Of a stretch of 59,065 nucleotides of DNA, positions 1-9,620 are shown one piece after another (the stretch's first letter is position 1; the number at the start of each line of letters is the position of its first letter). The stretch covers positions 1 to 59,065 of the forward strand of contig NZ_SMNT01000023.1 of assembly GCF_004348265.1 (NCBI RefSeq), given 5' to 3'. The stretch is from Methylobacterium segetis (GTDB lineage: Bacteria > Pseudomonadota > Alphaproteobacteria > Rhizobiales > Beijerinckiaceae). Below the pieces are notes generated by a model. That model had not been told where the DNA came from. It did no database searches and saw nothing but the letters and a program-made list of their open reading frames with translations. Position numbers and translations under genes: made by a program.

Positions 1-229
1 CGCCGGGCGGGCCGCCGCGCGGTCCCTCACCGCCGCCGCGGGAGCCTCCCTCACCGCCGCCGCGGGGACCACCCTCGCCGCCGCCGCGCGGGCCGCCCTC
101 GCCGAGGCCGGGCGGGCCGCCCTGGGCGAGCAGAAGGATCCCGTCCGCCGCCCGCGAGACCTCCGGACCCGACAGGAGCAGGCCCGGCAAAACGGTGCCG
201 GTCAGGAGCAGGAGTCGGGTCTTCCGCAT
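1..229 (-). CDS. N-terminal part of a glycine-rich secreted protein (partial)
   Basis: An open frame runs from an ATG at 229 off the left edge without a stop. It begins with MRKTRLLLLTGTVLPGLLLS, a good Sec signal peptide, and continues into a low-complexity region built of repeats such as GEGGPRGGG. The bases are a near-tandem CCGCCGCGG repeat on the plus strand. Methylobacterium OmpA-like envelope proteins often have a low-complexity stretch after the signal peptide, so this could be one of those, but no conserved domain lies inside the window. The function is unknown. The call rests on the signal peptide and the uninterrupted frame. Confidence 0.5.
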   Translation of the reverse strand, partial: MRKTRLLLLTGTVLPGLLLSGPEVSRAADGILLLAQGGPPGLGEGGPRGGGEGGPRGGGEGGSRGGGEGPRGGPPG

Positions 230-402
230 CGGAACAATCTCGCGCTTCGGGTTCGGACGGGGCCGAACGGGGTCGGGCGCGATATGGTTCCCGAGCGCGC
301 GAGGTCAAATTTCCGAGGCGCGCGGGCGCGGCTTGAAACAGGCCTTTCGCCTGTGATCACAATGTCTTGTGTGAGGCTGAATCCGCCTCCCGCGCCGCAA
401 CG

Positions 403-1413
403 CTACGGCGTCCCGGTCCGGGTCGGAACCGCGATTACGTTCGGGGCGATCACCCGGATGGCGGGCTTGGCATCCGCACCGGCCGCATCCGTCGAGGCGG
501 TGGTCGCGGGCACCCCTTCGGCGGCGCTCGCCTCGGCGCCGGTGCGCCCGGCCGCATCCGCCGCGAGGCCGGCCGCGGTCTTGTCGGCGCGGCCGACCAG
601 GGTGAGGCGAACCTTCGGCCGGGAGAGCGCCTCGGCCTGCATCGGGGTGACGAAGATGTCGCCCTTGTGCCGCACGAGCATGCTCTCGGCCTTCACGAGG
701 CTCTGTGCCCAGCTCTGCCCCTCCTTCTTGCAGGAGCAGTTCGGCACGAAGGCCTTCTGGAACTTGAAGGCGTTCGGCAGCGAGGCGTAGGAGCGCCGGC
801 CCTGGACGGTGGCGGCATGCTTCAGGGCGTCGTCGCCGTGGGGCATCGAGTAGGCGGCCGATTCGGTGCCGGGGCAGAGCGCCTGGCACATCTCGTTCGC
901 GCCCTCGCGGCCGTCCGGCAGGTTCGGCATCGGGAAATAGGCGCCGTCGCAGGTGCGCACGCAGATCACCTGCGCCCCGCCGCGGGCGAACTGCCCGGTG
1001 GGCGAGCCGTCCGGATTCGTCGGGAGGTCGCCGCAGGAACTCGCCACCGCCGCCTGGAGCTGGCGCCGCCGCGCGGCCACGACCTCGCCGTTCTCGCTGC
1101 CGTAGCCGGCATTGAGCGCGCGGATGCGCTGCTCGACGGCGCCGCATTGCGGGGGGCGCGTGTCGAAGAACAGGAACCGGCCGCCCTCGCAGTTCAGGGT
1201 GCGGTAATAGGCTTCGAGCCGTGAGATCTCGCCCTGCAGGGCGCGCGCGACGTTCGCATTGTTGCTCAGGCTCGACAGCTCGGCGCGGTAGCGCTGGCAC
1301 GCCGGGTTCGGCGTCTGCTGCTGCGCGAGCGCGGCCGGCGCGAGCAGCACGGCGAGGGCGCCGGCCGCGAGCGTGCGGGCGAGCTGACGAATCTGAGATC
1401 GGATCAGCGGCAT
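403..1413 (-). CDS. DUF2865 domain-containing secreted protein
   Basis: This 336-residue protein has a signal peptide (hydrophobic stretch from about residue 14, cleavage probably after AALA near 30). The mature part carries the cysteine-rich blocks typical of DUF2865: CQRYRAEL, CVRTCDGAYFPMPN, a MCQALCPG motif and CSCKKEGQSW. These cysteines probably form disulfides in the periplasm. The C-terminal third, after about residue 250, is Ala-rich and probably disordered. The family is common in Rhizobiales and has no known function. It is transcribed away from the CreA-family gene at 1557, so the two share a divergent promoter region (1414-1556). Confidence 0.85.
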   Translation of the reverse strand: MPLIRSQIRQLARTLAAGALAVLLAPAALAQQQTPNPACQRYRAELSSLSNNANVARALQGEISRLEAYYRTLNCEGGRFLFFDTRPPQCGAVEQRIRALNAGYGSENGEVVAARRRQLQAAVASSCGDLPTNPDGSPTGQFARGGAQVICVRTCDGAYFPMPNLPDGREGANEMCQALCPGTESAAYSMPHGDDALKHAATVQGRRSYASLPNAFKFQKAFVPNCSCKKEGQSWAQSLVKAESMLVRHKGDIFVTPMQAEALSRPKVRLTLVGRADKTAAGLAADAAGRTGAEASAAEGVPATTASTDAAGADAKPAIRVIAPNVIAVPTRTGTP

Positions 1414-1556
1414 GGCTCTGTCGATGACGGGTCCGGCCTGAACGCGGGATACGGAACGCGGGCGGTCGAGGCTTAACTTATTTTTACGCGGCCTCGCGCC
1501 TCAGGGACACCCTCCCTACATGCGCCACGTCGCATCAGCGGGGGAAAGGTTGAACC

Positions 1557-2078
1557 ATGTGGCTTCGGAGTCTCACAGGAGCGGTCGGCGCGGGCCTCGT
1601 CGCGCTCGCGGCGCTCTCCGCGCCGGCCGCTGCGGCCGACGATCCGGACCGGATCTTCGACAAGTCGACGGTGTGGCGGCCGCTGACGCCGAACGACAAG
1701 CTCGTCGTCTACGGCATCGACGATCCGATCGTGGGCGGCGTCGCCTGCCACTACACGCAACCCGAGAAGGGCGGCATCAAGGGTACGCTCGGCCTCGCCG
1801 AGGACGTCTCGGACATCTCGCTCGCCTGCCGGCAGGTCGGCCCTGTCCAGTTCAAGGACAAGTTCAAGCAGGGCGAGGTCGTGTTCAGCGAGCGGCGCTC
1901 GCTGATCTTCAAGTCGATGCAGATCGTGCGCGGCTGCGACGCGAAGCGCAACACGCTGATCTACATGGTCTACTCGGACAAGGTGGTCCAGGGATCGCCG
2001 AAGAACTCGACCTCGACGGTCCCGCTGATGCCCTGGGGCACGGAGCCGCCGCCGAAATGCGCCGACTTCCTGAAGTGA
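1557..2078 (+). CDS. CreA family protein
   Basis: This 173-residue protein has an N-terminal signal peptide (cleavage near AAAA-DD, residue 25). The mature domain has the CreA-family pattern: a VDDPIVGGVACHYTQ-like block, a DISLACRQVGP segment and a SERRSLIFKSMQIVR segment. CreA was named from the E. coli creABCD locus. Its role is unknown, but it is predicted to be periplasmic. The start is supported by the signal peptide following the ATG directly and by a GGGGGAAAGG sequence just upstream. Confidence 0.88.
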   Translation: MWLRSLTGAVGAGLVALAALSAPAAAADDPDRIFDKSTVWRPLTPNDKLVVYGIDDPIVGGVACHYTQPEKGGIKGTLGLAEDVSDISLACRQVGPVQFKDKFKQGEVVFSERRSLIFKSMQIVRGCDAKRNTLIYMVYSDKVVQGSPKNSTSTVPLMPWGTEPPPKCADFLK

Positions 2079-2097
2079 GGCGCCGCCTCGCGAATCC

Positions 2098-2433
2098 TCA
2101 ATCCTGGCAGGTGATGCGGATCGGGCGCTCGTCGCGCTTCGGAGAGGGCACGGTGTCGATGGCGCCGGTGTAGTCCTCCTGCGCGGCGATGCCGTAGGAG
2201 GCGGCCGAGGCGAAGCCCTGCGACTCGCACCACGCGTTGGCGACCACTTGCCCGCACTCGCTCTGGCCGCCGGTCAGGCAGTCGCCGACGCCGTAGCCCT
2301 CGCTCGAGGGGATCAGGAAGGTGCGCTCGATCGCGGCGGGCGCCACCTCGGTTCCGGCGCGGGTGGGCTGCACGGCAGCGGTGAGAAGTAGAACGCCGAG
2401 AAAAGCGCTGAGGCCGGCAGCCGTACGACGCAT
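2098..2433 (-). CDS. Small secreted hypothetical protein
   Basis: This is a 111-residue protein with a signal peptide (start MRRTAAGLSAFLGVLLL). The mature part contains paired cysteines (GDCLTGGQSECG, NAWCESQG and a final ITCQD), suggesting a small disulfide-bonded periplasmic protein. I chose the ATG at 2433 because AGGAGAG lies 7 nt upstream and the signal peptide starts there; the longer frame begins in unlikely sequence. It converges with the CreA-family gene, with 19 bp between the stops. I do not recognise the family. Confidence 0.75.
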   Translation of the reverse strand: MRRTAAGLSAFLGVLLLTAAVQPTRAGTEVAPAAIERTFLIPSSEGYGVGDCLTGGQSECGQVVANAWCESQGFASAASYGIAAQEDYTGAIDTVPSPKRDERPIRITCQD

Positions 2434-2666
2434 GAAGGTCTCTCCTGACCAAACCATTGACGATTGCGCTGAAGGTCCGACGCGACGGTAAACAAAGGCT
2501 TTAGAACGTCGGACGCGCACCTCTTCGAGCGGTCGGGCGCATGGCCCGTCGTCGTTCTCGAAAAGCTCACCGTTTTGGGTTAGCGCAGGAGAGCCGGCGG
2601 GGCCGTCGCCTCCGCGCAACAGGGGCTGGAGACCGGCCGGCAGCCAAAGGGACGAGAGTGGGTTTC

Positions 2667-4049
2667 ATGGCGCCAATGTTGCGGCTCTACAACACGCTGA
2701 CCCGGGAGAAGGCGCCCTTCGTGCCGATCGACCCCAGCCATGTGCGCATGTACGCCTGCGGACCCACGGTCTACGACGCGGCCCATATCGGCAACGCGCG
2801 CCCGATCATCGTCTTCGATCTGCTCTTCCGCCTGCTGCGCCACCTCTACGGCGCGGCGCAGGTCACCTACGCCCGCAACGTCACGGACGTGGACGACAAG
2901 ATCAACGCGCGCGCGCTCGAGCGCGGCATCACCATCCGCGAGCTGACGGACGGCACGCTCGCCGCCTTCCATGCGGACATCCGTGCCCTCGGCGTCCTGA
3001 TGCCGGAGGACGTGAACCTGCCGGGCGAGCGCCCGCGCTTCGTCGAGCCGCGCGCGACCGACCACATCGTCGAGATGGTGAATCTGATCGAGGGGCTGGT
3101 CGCGGCCGGCCACGCCTACGTGGCGGAGGATCACGTCCTGTTCGACGTGCCCTCGATGCCCGATTACGGTGCCCTCTCGAAGCGCCCCCTCGACGAGATG
3201 GAGGCCGGGGCCCGCGTCGAGGTCGCGCCCTACAAGCGCTCACCCCTCGACTTCGTCCTCTGGAAGCCGTCGAAGCCCGGCGAGCCGTCCTGGCCCTCAC
3301 CCTCGGGCATCGAGGCGCCGGGCCGGCCCGGCTGGCACATCGAGTGCTCGGCGATGTCGTGGAAGCATCTCGGCACCACGTTCGACATCCATGCCGGCGG
3401 CATCGACCTCATCTTCCCGCACCATGAGAACGAGGTCGCGCAGTCCCGCTGCTGCTTCGGCACGGAGGTGATGGCCAACGTCTGGCTGCACAACGGCTTC
3501 CTGCAGGTCGAGGGCGAGAAGATGTCGAAGTCGCTCGGCAACTTCGTGACGCTCCGCGAGGTGCTGAACGACTGGCCCGGCGACGTCGTGCGGCTCGCCA
3601 TGCTCAAGACGCATTACCGCCAGCCGATCGACTGGACGCTGCGGGGATTGGACGACGCGGGCCGCATGCTGGAGCGCTGGTACGGCCATGTCGGCGACGC
3701 GGCCCCGTCCGCCGATGCGCCGGAGAGTGTCCTCGAGCCGCTGCTGGACGATCTGAACACCGCCGCGGCGCTCGCCGAGATCCACCGGCTCGACGATCCG
3801 GCTGCCCTGAAGGCTGGCGCGAACCTCCTCGGCTTCCTCTGCCAGACGCGCTCGGAGCGGGACGCCGCGAGCGTGCGAGCCTCCGGCGTCGATGTCGCCG
3901 CGGTCGAGGCGCTGATCGAAGCGCGCCGCGTCGCCCGCGCGGCCAAGGACTGGCCGGAATCCGACCGCGTGCGCGCCGCGCTCGCGGCCATCGGCGTGAC
4001 CGTCAAGGACAACAAGGACGGCACGACGACATGGAGCGTCGCGCCGTGA
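2667..4049 (+). CDS. cysS: Cysteine--tRNA ligase
   Basis: This cytoplasmic class Ia aminoacyl-tRNA synthetase charges tRNA-Cys with cysteine. The 460 residues match the usual length. Visible hallmarks are [18 protein letters not shown] (first zinc-ligand Cys near residue 31 and the HIGH-type motif at 40-43), [10 protein letters not shown] and FPHHENE (the remaining zinc ligands) and EKMSKSLGN near residue 285 (the KMSKS loop). The ATG at 2667 follows a GAGAG; ATG 2676 is the alternative. The longer upstream frame has no family similarity. The gene stands alone, and a 240-bp gap follows it before the convergent LOG gene. Confidence 0.97.
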   Translation: MAPMLRLYNTLTREKAPFVPIDPSHVRMYACGPTVYDAAHIGNARPIIVFDLLFRLLRHLYGAAQVTYARNVTDVDDKINARALERGITIRELTDGTLAAFHADIRALGVLMPEDVNLPGERPRFVEPRATDHIVEMVNLIEGLVAAGHAYVAEDHVLFDVPSMPDYGALSKRPLDEMEAGARVEVAPYKRSPLDFVLWKPSKPGEPSWPSPSGIEAPGRPGWHIECSAMSWKHLGTTFDIHAGGIDLIFPHHENEVAQSRCCFGTEVMANVWLHNGFLQVEGEKMSKSLGNFVTLREVLNDWPGDVVRLAMLKTHYRQPIDWTLRGLDDAGRMLERWYGHVGDAAPSADAPESVLEPLLDDLNTAAALAEIHRLDDPAALKAGANLLGFLCQTRSERDAASVRASGVDVAAVEALIEARRVARAAKDWPESDRVRAALAAIGVTVKDNKDGTTTWSVAP

Positions 4050-4289
4050 CGGACGCGGCCGGTTGCCAGCCCGTCGTCGTGATCGATGCCGGCCGTTACG
4101 AGCTGAAACCGGCCCTGGTCGGCACGATCGATCCGTCGGTGGGCGCCGATTCGCGCCAACATCCGCAGGCGCTGCAGGAGATTCGACAGGGTCAGGGACA
4201 GGGGCGCGAGCGCACCGGATAAGCCTGACCCTCCGGCCCGGTTCGCGGACCCGAACGAGGACGCTTGGCGGAGGGCGCGTTGCCGGCCC
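4050..4289. other. Intergenic region, 240 bp
   Basis: No convincing gene, RNA or terminator stem is seen here. A 63-codon open frame that overlaps the end of cysS has no ribosome site and no recognisable similarity. Confidence 0.5.
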
Positions 4290-4892
4290 TCAGAACCGCT
4301 CCTTGATGAACTCGTCCGCCTCCGGCGCCGGCTCCCGGTGGGAGGCTTCACGGCGCAGCATCGGCACGACCTCGGATGCGTCCCGGGCCACGAGGTAGTT
4401 CAGGTCGAGGCCGTCGCGGATGAAGCCGTGGCCGCGCATGTGGTCGAACAGGGTCAGAAGCGGGCGCCAGAAATCCGCGACCGAGACGAGCAGGATCGGC
4501 TTGGCATGCTGGCCGAGCTGAGCCCACGTCAATTGCTCGACGAGCTCCTCCAGCGTGCCGATGCCGCCGGGCAGCGCCACGAAGGCATCCGAGCGATCGA
4601 ACATCATGCGCTTGCGGGTGTGCATGTCACCCACCACGACCGTTTCCTGGATGTCGTCGAGCATGCGCTCGCGCGACTTCAGGAAGTCCGGGATGATGCC
4701 GGTGACGTGGCCTCCGCCGTCGAGGACGGCGCGCGCCACCGTTCCCATCAGGCCGACATTCCCGCCGCCGTAGACGAGCCCGATTCCGGCCGCGGCCAGC
4801 GAGCGCCCGAGGGTCTCGGCGGCTTGGCGGAACGCCGGATTCTCCCCGAACCCGGAGCCGCAATACACGCAGACCGTCTTCACCGGCGCCAT
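4290..4892 (-). CDS. LOG family protein (cytokinin riboside 5'-monophosphate phosphoribohydrolase-like)
   Basis: LOG enzymes cleave the N-glycosidic bond of nucleoside 5'-monophosphates, releasing free base (cytokinins in plants and plant-associated microbes) and ribose 5-phosphate. The 200-residue protein shows the Rossmann-type start VCVYCGSGFG, then GLVYGGGNVGLMG, the conserved MHTRKRMMF and the diagnostic PGGIGTLEEL loop near residues 107-117. Start choice: ATG 4892 is preceded by AGGAGG at ideal spacing, and the longer frame is rejected. For a plant-associated methylotroph a cytokinin role is attractive, but general nucleotide salvage is equally possible. Confidence 0.92.
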   Translation of the reverse strand: MAPVKTVCVYCGSGFGENPAFRQAAETLGRSLAAAGIGLVYGGGNVGLMGTVARAVLDGGGHVTGIIPDFLKSRERMLDDIQETVVVGDMHTRKRMMFDRSDAFVALPGGIGTLEELVEQLTWAQLGQHAKPILLVSVADFWRPLLTLFDHMRGHGFIRDGLDLNYLVARDASEVVPMLRREASHREPAPEADEFIKERF

Positions 4893-5123
4893 CCGGCGTC
4901 CTCCTGTCTCGCTTCGCCGCACCGCCGCGGGTCCGGGCGCATGCACCGCGTCGGACTGTGCCAAACTGCTGAATTCGCGCGGGATTCGCCCCAACGAGGG
5001 CGTCGGCGGCTTGGTGTCTCGGTCATGTACGTTAATATGCCGGGACCAGTCGACGGTTTTATCCGCGGACCGGCCGCTTCGGAGGGCGGTCCGGCCCCGT
5101 CGACATGCGGGGAGTAGGACGCC

Positions 5124-6752
5124 ATGACGGCGGAGTTGCGGCGGAGCCTCGGACTAGCCGGCATCGGCCTGCTGTGCGGGTTCCTGCTCGTGGTCGGGCT
5201 GTTCGGTGCCGGCGAGTACATGAAGCGCGCTTCCGAGCCCGCGCGACCGGGCGAGGCGCGCGCGCCTGCAGGCATCCTCGACGCGCCTTCGGGGCGCGGG
5301 GCGGACGCGCGGCCCGAATCCTCGGCCGGCGATCCGGGCAAGGCCCGGGCCGGGTCGGATCCCTCGCCCGCGGAGAAGCCGCAGGCGACTCTCGCACCCG
5401 CACCGGGCCAGCCCGCGGCGCGGCCGAGCGCCGAGCCTGAGGCCAGGCCGCCCGCCGCTCTTTTCGAGGCCGGGCCGACCTTCGACGTGATCCGCGTGGA
5501 GCCGGACGGCGAGTCCGTGATCGCAGGGCGCGGCGCGCCCAACACGACCGTCGAACTGCTGGTGAACGGCAAGCCCGTCGCCCGCGCGCTTGCCGACCCA
5601 TCGGGACAATTCGCCATCGTGCCGCCGACCCTGGCGCCGGGCAGCAGCGACATCGTGCTGCGCTCGGCCGGCCCCGACGGGCGCGAGCAGCGCTCGAAGC
5701 AGAGCGTTGCGGTCGTGATCGCGCCGAAGCGGGATGCGAAGCCCCTCGTCGCCCTGACCTCTCCCGATCAGCCCACCGTCGTCCTCTCCCAGCCGGAATC
5801 GGGTCCGCAGATGGCTGGGATGCGCCCCGGCGCGACAGCGACCGGAGAGCCCCAAGCGGGTGGCCCTGGTGCGCCCTCGAAGGCCGAGGCCGGTGCGAAG
5901 CCCGAGGCGCAGGCGGCGGCTCCGGTGAAGATCGTCAGCGTGGACGCGCAGGAGGGCGGCCGCCTCTACATCACGAGCCAGGCCGCGCCCGGCGCGACGG
6001 TGCGCCTCTACCTCAACGACACGCTGGTGGCGCCGGGCAGCGTCGGCGCCGACGGCAAGGTGACCTTCACGATCGGCCGGGGCGTGCGCCCGGGCGACTA
6101 CAAGGTCCGCGTCGATCAGGTGGACCCGGTCTCCGGCAAGGTGCGCGCGCGCTCCGAGGTCCCGTTCAGCTACCCGGCGCCCGCAAGGGTGGCGAGCCGC
6201 GAGCGTTCGGAGGCCCCTCCTTCACCCACGGGCCGCGCCGAGGGTCAGGCGCCAGCCCAGGCGCCGCGGCCTTCCTCCGCCTCACCGATGCCCGGGGCGG
6301 CCCAGGCGAGACCGCACCCCGCGCCCGAGGGCGCCCCGCTTGCGGCGCCCGCGCAGCCTGAGGCGAGGCCCGAGATCGGGTCCCGTTCGCCGCCGACCCG
6401 GCCGCCCGAGATCGCGAGCGAGGGCACGAAGCCGGCGGCGGCTGCGGCACCGCCCGAGGTCGCCCTCGAGGCTTCGGCGAGGGCCGAGACGCCGGCGGCC
6501 CAGACCAGCGCGGCTCCCGCGCCGGGCGAGGGGAAGGGCGTCTTCGTCGCCGAGATCAACACCGCCAAGATCACGCGCGGCGACAGCCTGTGGCAGATCA
6601 GCCGGCGCACCTACGGCAAGGGCGACCGCTACACGGTGATCTACGACGCCAACCAGGGGCAGATCCGCGATCCCGACCTGATCTATCCCGGCCAGATCTT
6701 CGTGCTCCCGACCGACGAGGGCGCGGCACAGCGGCAGAAGAAGCGCGGCTGA
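5124..6752 (+). CDS. LysM domain envelope protein with Ig-like repeats
   Basis: This 542-residue protein has one membrane segment (about residues 10-32, IGLLCGFLLVVGLFGAG) acting as an N-terminal anchor. Two bacterial Ig-like modules follow, starting near FDVIRVEPDGESVIAGRG (about 120-200) and VKIVSVDAQEGGRLYITS (about 270-350). A long Pro/Ala/Glu-rich linker (about 350-475) leads to a C-terminal LysM domain (GDSLWQISRRTYGKGDRYTV to YPGQIFVLP). LysM binds N-acetylglucosamine in peptidoglycan, so the protein probably tethers the inner membrane to the wall. It is divergent from the LOG gene and is followed by a strong hairpin at 6755. Confidence 0.88.
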   Translation: MTAELRRSLGLAGIGLLCGFLLVVGLFGAGEYMKRASEPARPGEARAPAGILDAPSGRGADARPESSAGDPGKARAGSDPSPAEKPQATLAPAPGQPAARPSAEPEARPPAALFEAGPTFDVIRVEPDGESVIAGRGAPNTTVELLVNGKPVARALADPSGQFAIVPPTLAPGSSDIVLRSAGPDGREQRSKQSVAVVIAPKRDAKPLVALTSPDQPTVVLSQPESGPQMAGMRPGATATGEPQAGGPGAPSKAEAGAKPEAQAAAPVKIVSVDAQEGGRLYITSQAAPGATVRLYLNDTLVAPGSVGADGKVTFTIGRGVRPGDYKVRVDQVDPVSGKVRARSEVPFSYPAPARVASRERSEAPPSPTGRAEGQAPAQAPRPSSASPMPGAAQARPHPAPEGAPLAAPAQPEARPEIGSRSPPTRPPEIASEGTKPAAAAAPPEVALEASARAETPAAQTSAAPAPGEGKGVFVAEINTAKITRGDSLWQISRRTYGKGDRYTVIYDANQGQIRDPDLIYPGQIFVLPTDEGAAQRQKKRG

Positions 6753-6754
6753 TC

Positions 6755-6780
6755 GCGGGCGGGATGCTGCCCCCGCCCGC
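6755..6780 (+). terminator. Hairpin after the LysM gene
   Basis: A perfect 9-bp GC stem (GCGGGCGGG and CCCGCCCGC) with an 8-nt loop starts three bases after the LysM stop codon. No long T-tract follows, so it may stop transcription only partly. Confidence 0.6.
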
Positions 6781-6871
6781 TCGCAGGGCCGCCCTGCCTG
6801 GGCCGGGCGTGCACGCGGGACCCGCCGCGCCTATATGCGGGCCCGAACCCGCATTCCCGGACACGTCGCCC

Positions 6872-8791
6872 ATGAGTTCCGAACCCGGCCCGGCCGCGCC
6901 CACCGAGCGCCCCGGCCTCGTCGCCACCTATCGCCGCCTCTGGCCCTACCTCTGGCCCCACGGCCGGCCGGACCTGCAGCGGCGCGTATTCCTGGCCTTC
7001 GGTCTCCTGCTCGTCGCCAAGGTCGCGACGATGGTGACGCCGTTCACCTTCAAATGGGCCACGGACGCCCTCGTCGCGGCCGTCAGCGCGAAGCCCGGCG
7101 AGAGCCTCCCCACCGGCCTCTTCGCGGCGCCGATGCTGATGATCGCGCTCTACGGATTGTCGCGCATCATCATGAGCGCACTCACCCAGGTACGCGACGG
7201 GCTCTTCGCCAAGGTCGCGATGCACGCCGTGCGCCGCCTCGCGCTCCGGACCTTCGAGCACATGCACCGCCTGTCGCTGCGCTTCCACCTGGAGCGCAAG
7301 ACCGGCGGCCTCACCCGCGTCCTGGAGCGGGGCCGGGCCGGCATCGAGGAATTGTCGCGCCTGATGGTGCTGACCCTGGTGCCGACGATCGTCGAGTTCG
7401 CGCTCGTCATCGGCGTCCTCGCCTACGAATTCGACTGGATCTACTCGGTCGTCGTGCTGCTGACGGTGCTCGCCTATCTCGCCTTCACCTACAAGGCGAC
7501 GGAGTGGCGGATCGCGATCCGGCGCCGGATGAACAATTCCGACACCGAGGCCAACACCAAGGCCGTCGACTCGCTGCTGAACTACGAGACGGTCAAGTAT
7601 TTCGGTGCGGAAGGGCGCGAGACCGAGCGCTACGACGCCTCGATGGCGAAGTACGAGAAGGCGTCGACCCAGACTTACGTCTCGCTCGCCGTGCTGAACG
7701 CCGGGCAGGCCGTGATCTTCACCATCGGCATGACGATCGTGATGTGGCTGTCCGCGCGTGATATCCTGGCGGGCAGAATTACGATCGGCGGCTTCGTGCT
7801 CGTGAACACGATGCTGATCCAACTCTCCATGCCGCTGAACTTCATGGGCATGATCTACCGCGAGATCAAACAGGCGTTGATCGACATCGACGACATGTTC
7901 CGCATCCTCCACCGCAACCCGGAGATCGCGGACAGGCCGGGCGCCGCGCCGTTGCGCGTCGAGCAGGCGGCCTTGCGCTTCGAGGATGTTCGCTTCGCCT
8001 ACAATCCGGATCGGCCGATCCTGCGGGGCGTCTCCTTCGCGGTGCCTCCCGGCCGGACGGTGGCGATCGTCGGTCCCTCGGGCGCCGGCAAGTCGACCCT
8101 GTCGCGTCTGTTGTTCCGCTTCTACGAGCCGCAGGCCGGCCGCATCACGATCGACGGGCAGGACATCGCGCAGGTTCGCCAGGACAGCCTGCGGTCCGCG
8201 ATCGGCATGGTCCCTCAGGACACGGTGCTGTTCAACGACACGATTGGCTACAACATCCGCTATGGCCGCTGGGACGCCAGCCCGGAGGAGATCCGCGAGG
8301 CGGCCCGCCTTGCCCAGATCGACCGCTTCATCTCGAGCCTGCCGGAGGGATACGACACGCCGGTCGGCGAGCGTGGCCTGAAGCTGTCGGGAGGCGAGAA
8401 GCAGCGCGTGGCGATCGCCCGGACCATCCTGAAGGGGCCGCCGATCCTCGTCCTCGACGAGGCAACCTCCGCCCTCGATTCCTTCACCGAGCGCGAGATC
8501 CAGGACGCCCTCGACCGCGTGTCGCGGGGCCGCACCACCCTCGTCATCGCGCACCGTCTCTCGACCGTCGTCAACGCCGACGAGATCCTCGTGCTCGACC
8601 GCGGGCTCATCGCGGAGCGGGGCGATCATACGAGCCTGCTCGCGCAGGACGGCATCTACGCGGCGATGTGGAACCGCCAGCGCGAGGCGGATGAGGCCCG
8701 CGAGGCCCTGAAGCGCGCGGAGGACGAAGACGATCTCCCGGCCGTCGCGCCGCCCCGCCGGGGCGCCGCCGAGCCGGTACCGGCCGAGTGA
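6872..8791 (+). CDS. Atm1/ABCB7-type ABC exporter, fused permease and ATPase
   Basis: This 639-residue half-transporter acts as a homodimer in the inner membrane. The N-terminal half has about six membrane helices (from LAFGLLLVAKVATMVTPF on) and the Atm1-like block NYETVKYFGAEGRE, typical of exporters of glutathione-linked sulfur or metal species. The ATPase half has Walker A GPSGAGKST (about 400), signature LSGGEKQR (about 505), Walker B ILVLDEAT and the H-loop IAHRLSTV, all intact. The ATG at 6872 gives the normal family N-terminus; the longer frame runs into LysM sequence. It lies upstream of psd-pssA with a 105-bp gap. The substrate is inferred from family only. Confidence 0.93.
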   Translation: MSSEPGPAAPTERPGLVATYRRLWPYLWPHGRPDLQRRVFLAFGLLLVAKVATMVTPFTFKWATDALVAAVSAKPGESLPTGLFAAPMLMIALYGLSRIIMSALTQVRDGLFAKVAMHAVRRLALRTFEHMHRLSLRFHLERKTGGLTRVLERGRAGIEELSRLMVLTLVPTIVEFALVIGVLAYEFDWIYSVVVLLTVLAYLAFTYKATEWRIAIRRRMNNSDTEANTKAVDSLLNYETVKYFGAEGRETERYDASMAKYEKASTQTYVSLAVLNAGQAVIFTIGMTIVMWLSARDILAGRITIGGFVLVNTMLIQLSMPLNFMGMIYREIKQALIDIDDMFRILHRNPEIADRPGAAPLRVEQAALRFEDVRFAYNPDRPILRGVSFAVPPGRTVAIVGPSGAGKSTLSRLLFRFYEPQAGRITIDGQDIAQVRQDSLRSAIGMVPQDTVLFNDTIGYNIRYGRWDASPEEIREAARLAQIDRFISSLPEGYDTPVGERGLKLSGGEKQRVAIARTILKGPPILVLDEATSALDSFTEREIQDALDRVSRGRTTLVIAHRLSTVVNADEILVLDRGLIAERGDHTSLLAQDGIYAAMWNRQREADEAREALKRAEDEDDLPAVAPPRRGAAEPVPAE

Positions 8792-8896
8792 GGCGGCCCC
8801 TCCCGGCCCGACGACTGTTGACGGAAATCCCTAGGACTGCCATCCGGCCCCGCCGGAGCGCGTGAAGCGGCCGACCGCAGGAGTGCCTGTACCTCC

Positions 8897-9607
8897 ATGA
8901 CCGACCTCTTCGAGACGATCCGCCGCGTTCTGGTCCCGATCCACAAGGAGGGCTACCCCTTCATCCTGATCGGCATCGTGCTGACGGTGGTGGCGGGCTA
9001 CTTCTCGCAGTTCTTCGGCTGGATCTTCCTGATCCTCACACTCTGGGTCTGCTACTTCTTCCGCGATCCCGAGCGCATCACCCCGGTGGGGGAGGGCCTC
9101 GTCGTCTCGCCGGCGGACGGCCGCGTCAACCTCATCGCCACCGTTCTGCCGCCTCCGGAACTCGACCTGCCGCAGGTGCCGATGACGCGCATCTCGGTCT
9201 TCATGAACGTGTTCGACTGCCACGTGAACCGCGTGCCGGTGACGGGCCGGATCGGGCAGATCCATTACACGCCAGGCCTGTTCCTCAACGCCGAGCTCGA
9301 CAAGGCGAGCGAGGACAACGAGCGCAACGGTCTCGTGATGGAGACGCTGCACAAGGGCGCCCCCCTTCGTGTCGGCGTCGTGCAGATTGCCGGTCTCGTC
9401 GCGCGCCGCATCGTCGGCTTCGTGGCGGCGGGCGACTCCCTGCAGGTGGGCGAGCGGTTCGGCCTGATCCGCTTCGGCTCCCGCGTCGACGTATACCTGC
9501 CGGCGGGCACCCGCGTCCTCGTCGGCCTCGGACAGAAGGCCGTGGCCGGCGAGACGGTGCTTGCCGACCTCTCGGGCGGTCCCGAGCGCAGCTTCCGCCG
9601 GATCTGA
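8897..9607 (+). CDS. psd: Phosphatidylserine decarboxylase (short, PSD-A type)
   Basis: This enzyme makes phosphatidylethanolamine from phosphatidylserine using a pyruvoyl group created by self-cleavage. The 236-residue protein has a membrane-anchoring N-terminal helix pair ([17 protein letters not shown] and the following stretch). Conserved blocks are [19 protein letters not shown] (catalytic Asp/His region) and the processing site RFGSRVDVY, where the Gly-Ser bond near residue 194 is expected to be cleaved. This is the short alphaproteobacterial type rather than the longer E. coli type with LGST. pssA follows after 13 bp, forming a two-gene lipid operon. Confidence 0.95.
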   Translation: MTDLFETIRRVLVPIHKEGYPFILIGIVLTVVAGYFSQFFGWIFLILTLWVCYFFRDPERITPVGEGLVVSPADGRVNLIATVLPPPELDLPQVPMTRISVFMNVFDCHVNRVPVTGRIGQIHYTPGLFLNAELDKASEDNERNGLVMETLHKGAPLRVGVVQIAGLVARRIVGFVAAGDSLQVGERFGLIRFGSRVDVYLPAGTRVLVGLGQKAVAGETVLADLSGGPERSFRRI

Positions 9608-9620
9608 GGGGAGGGGATCG

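Noticed and set aside
305..1300. 331-codon minus-strand open frame overlapping the DUF2865 gene
   Set aside because: Arg-rich composition typical of a shadow frame in GC-rich DNA; the DUF2865 frame has a signal peptide and conserved cysteines.
4031..4222. 63-codon plus-strand frame overlapping the end of cysS
   Set aside because: No ribosome site, no similarity and position overlapping cysS; most likely chance.
6683..8629. 648-codon minus-strand frame opposite the ABC exporter
   Set aside because: Composition (Asp, Arg and His rich) is that of an antisense shadow; the plus-strand ABC motifs are complete.
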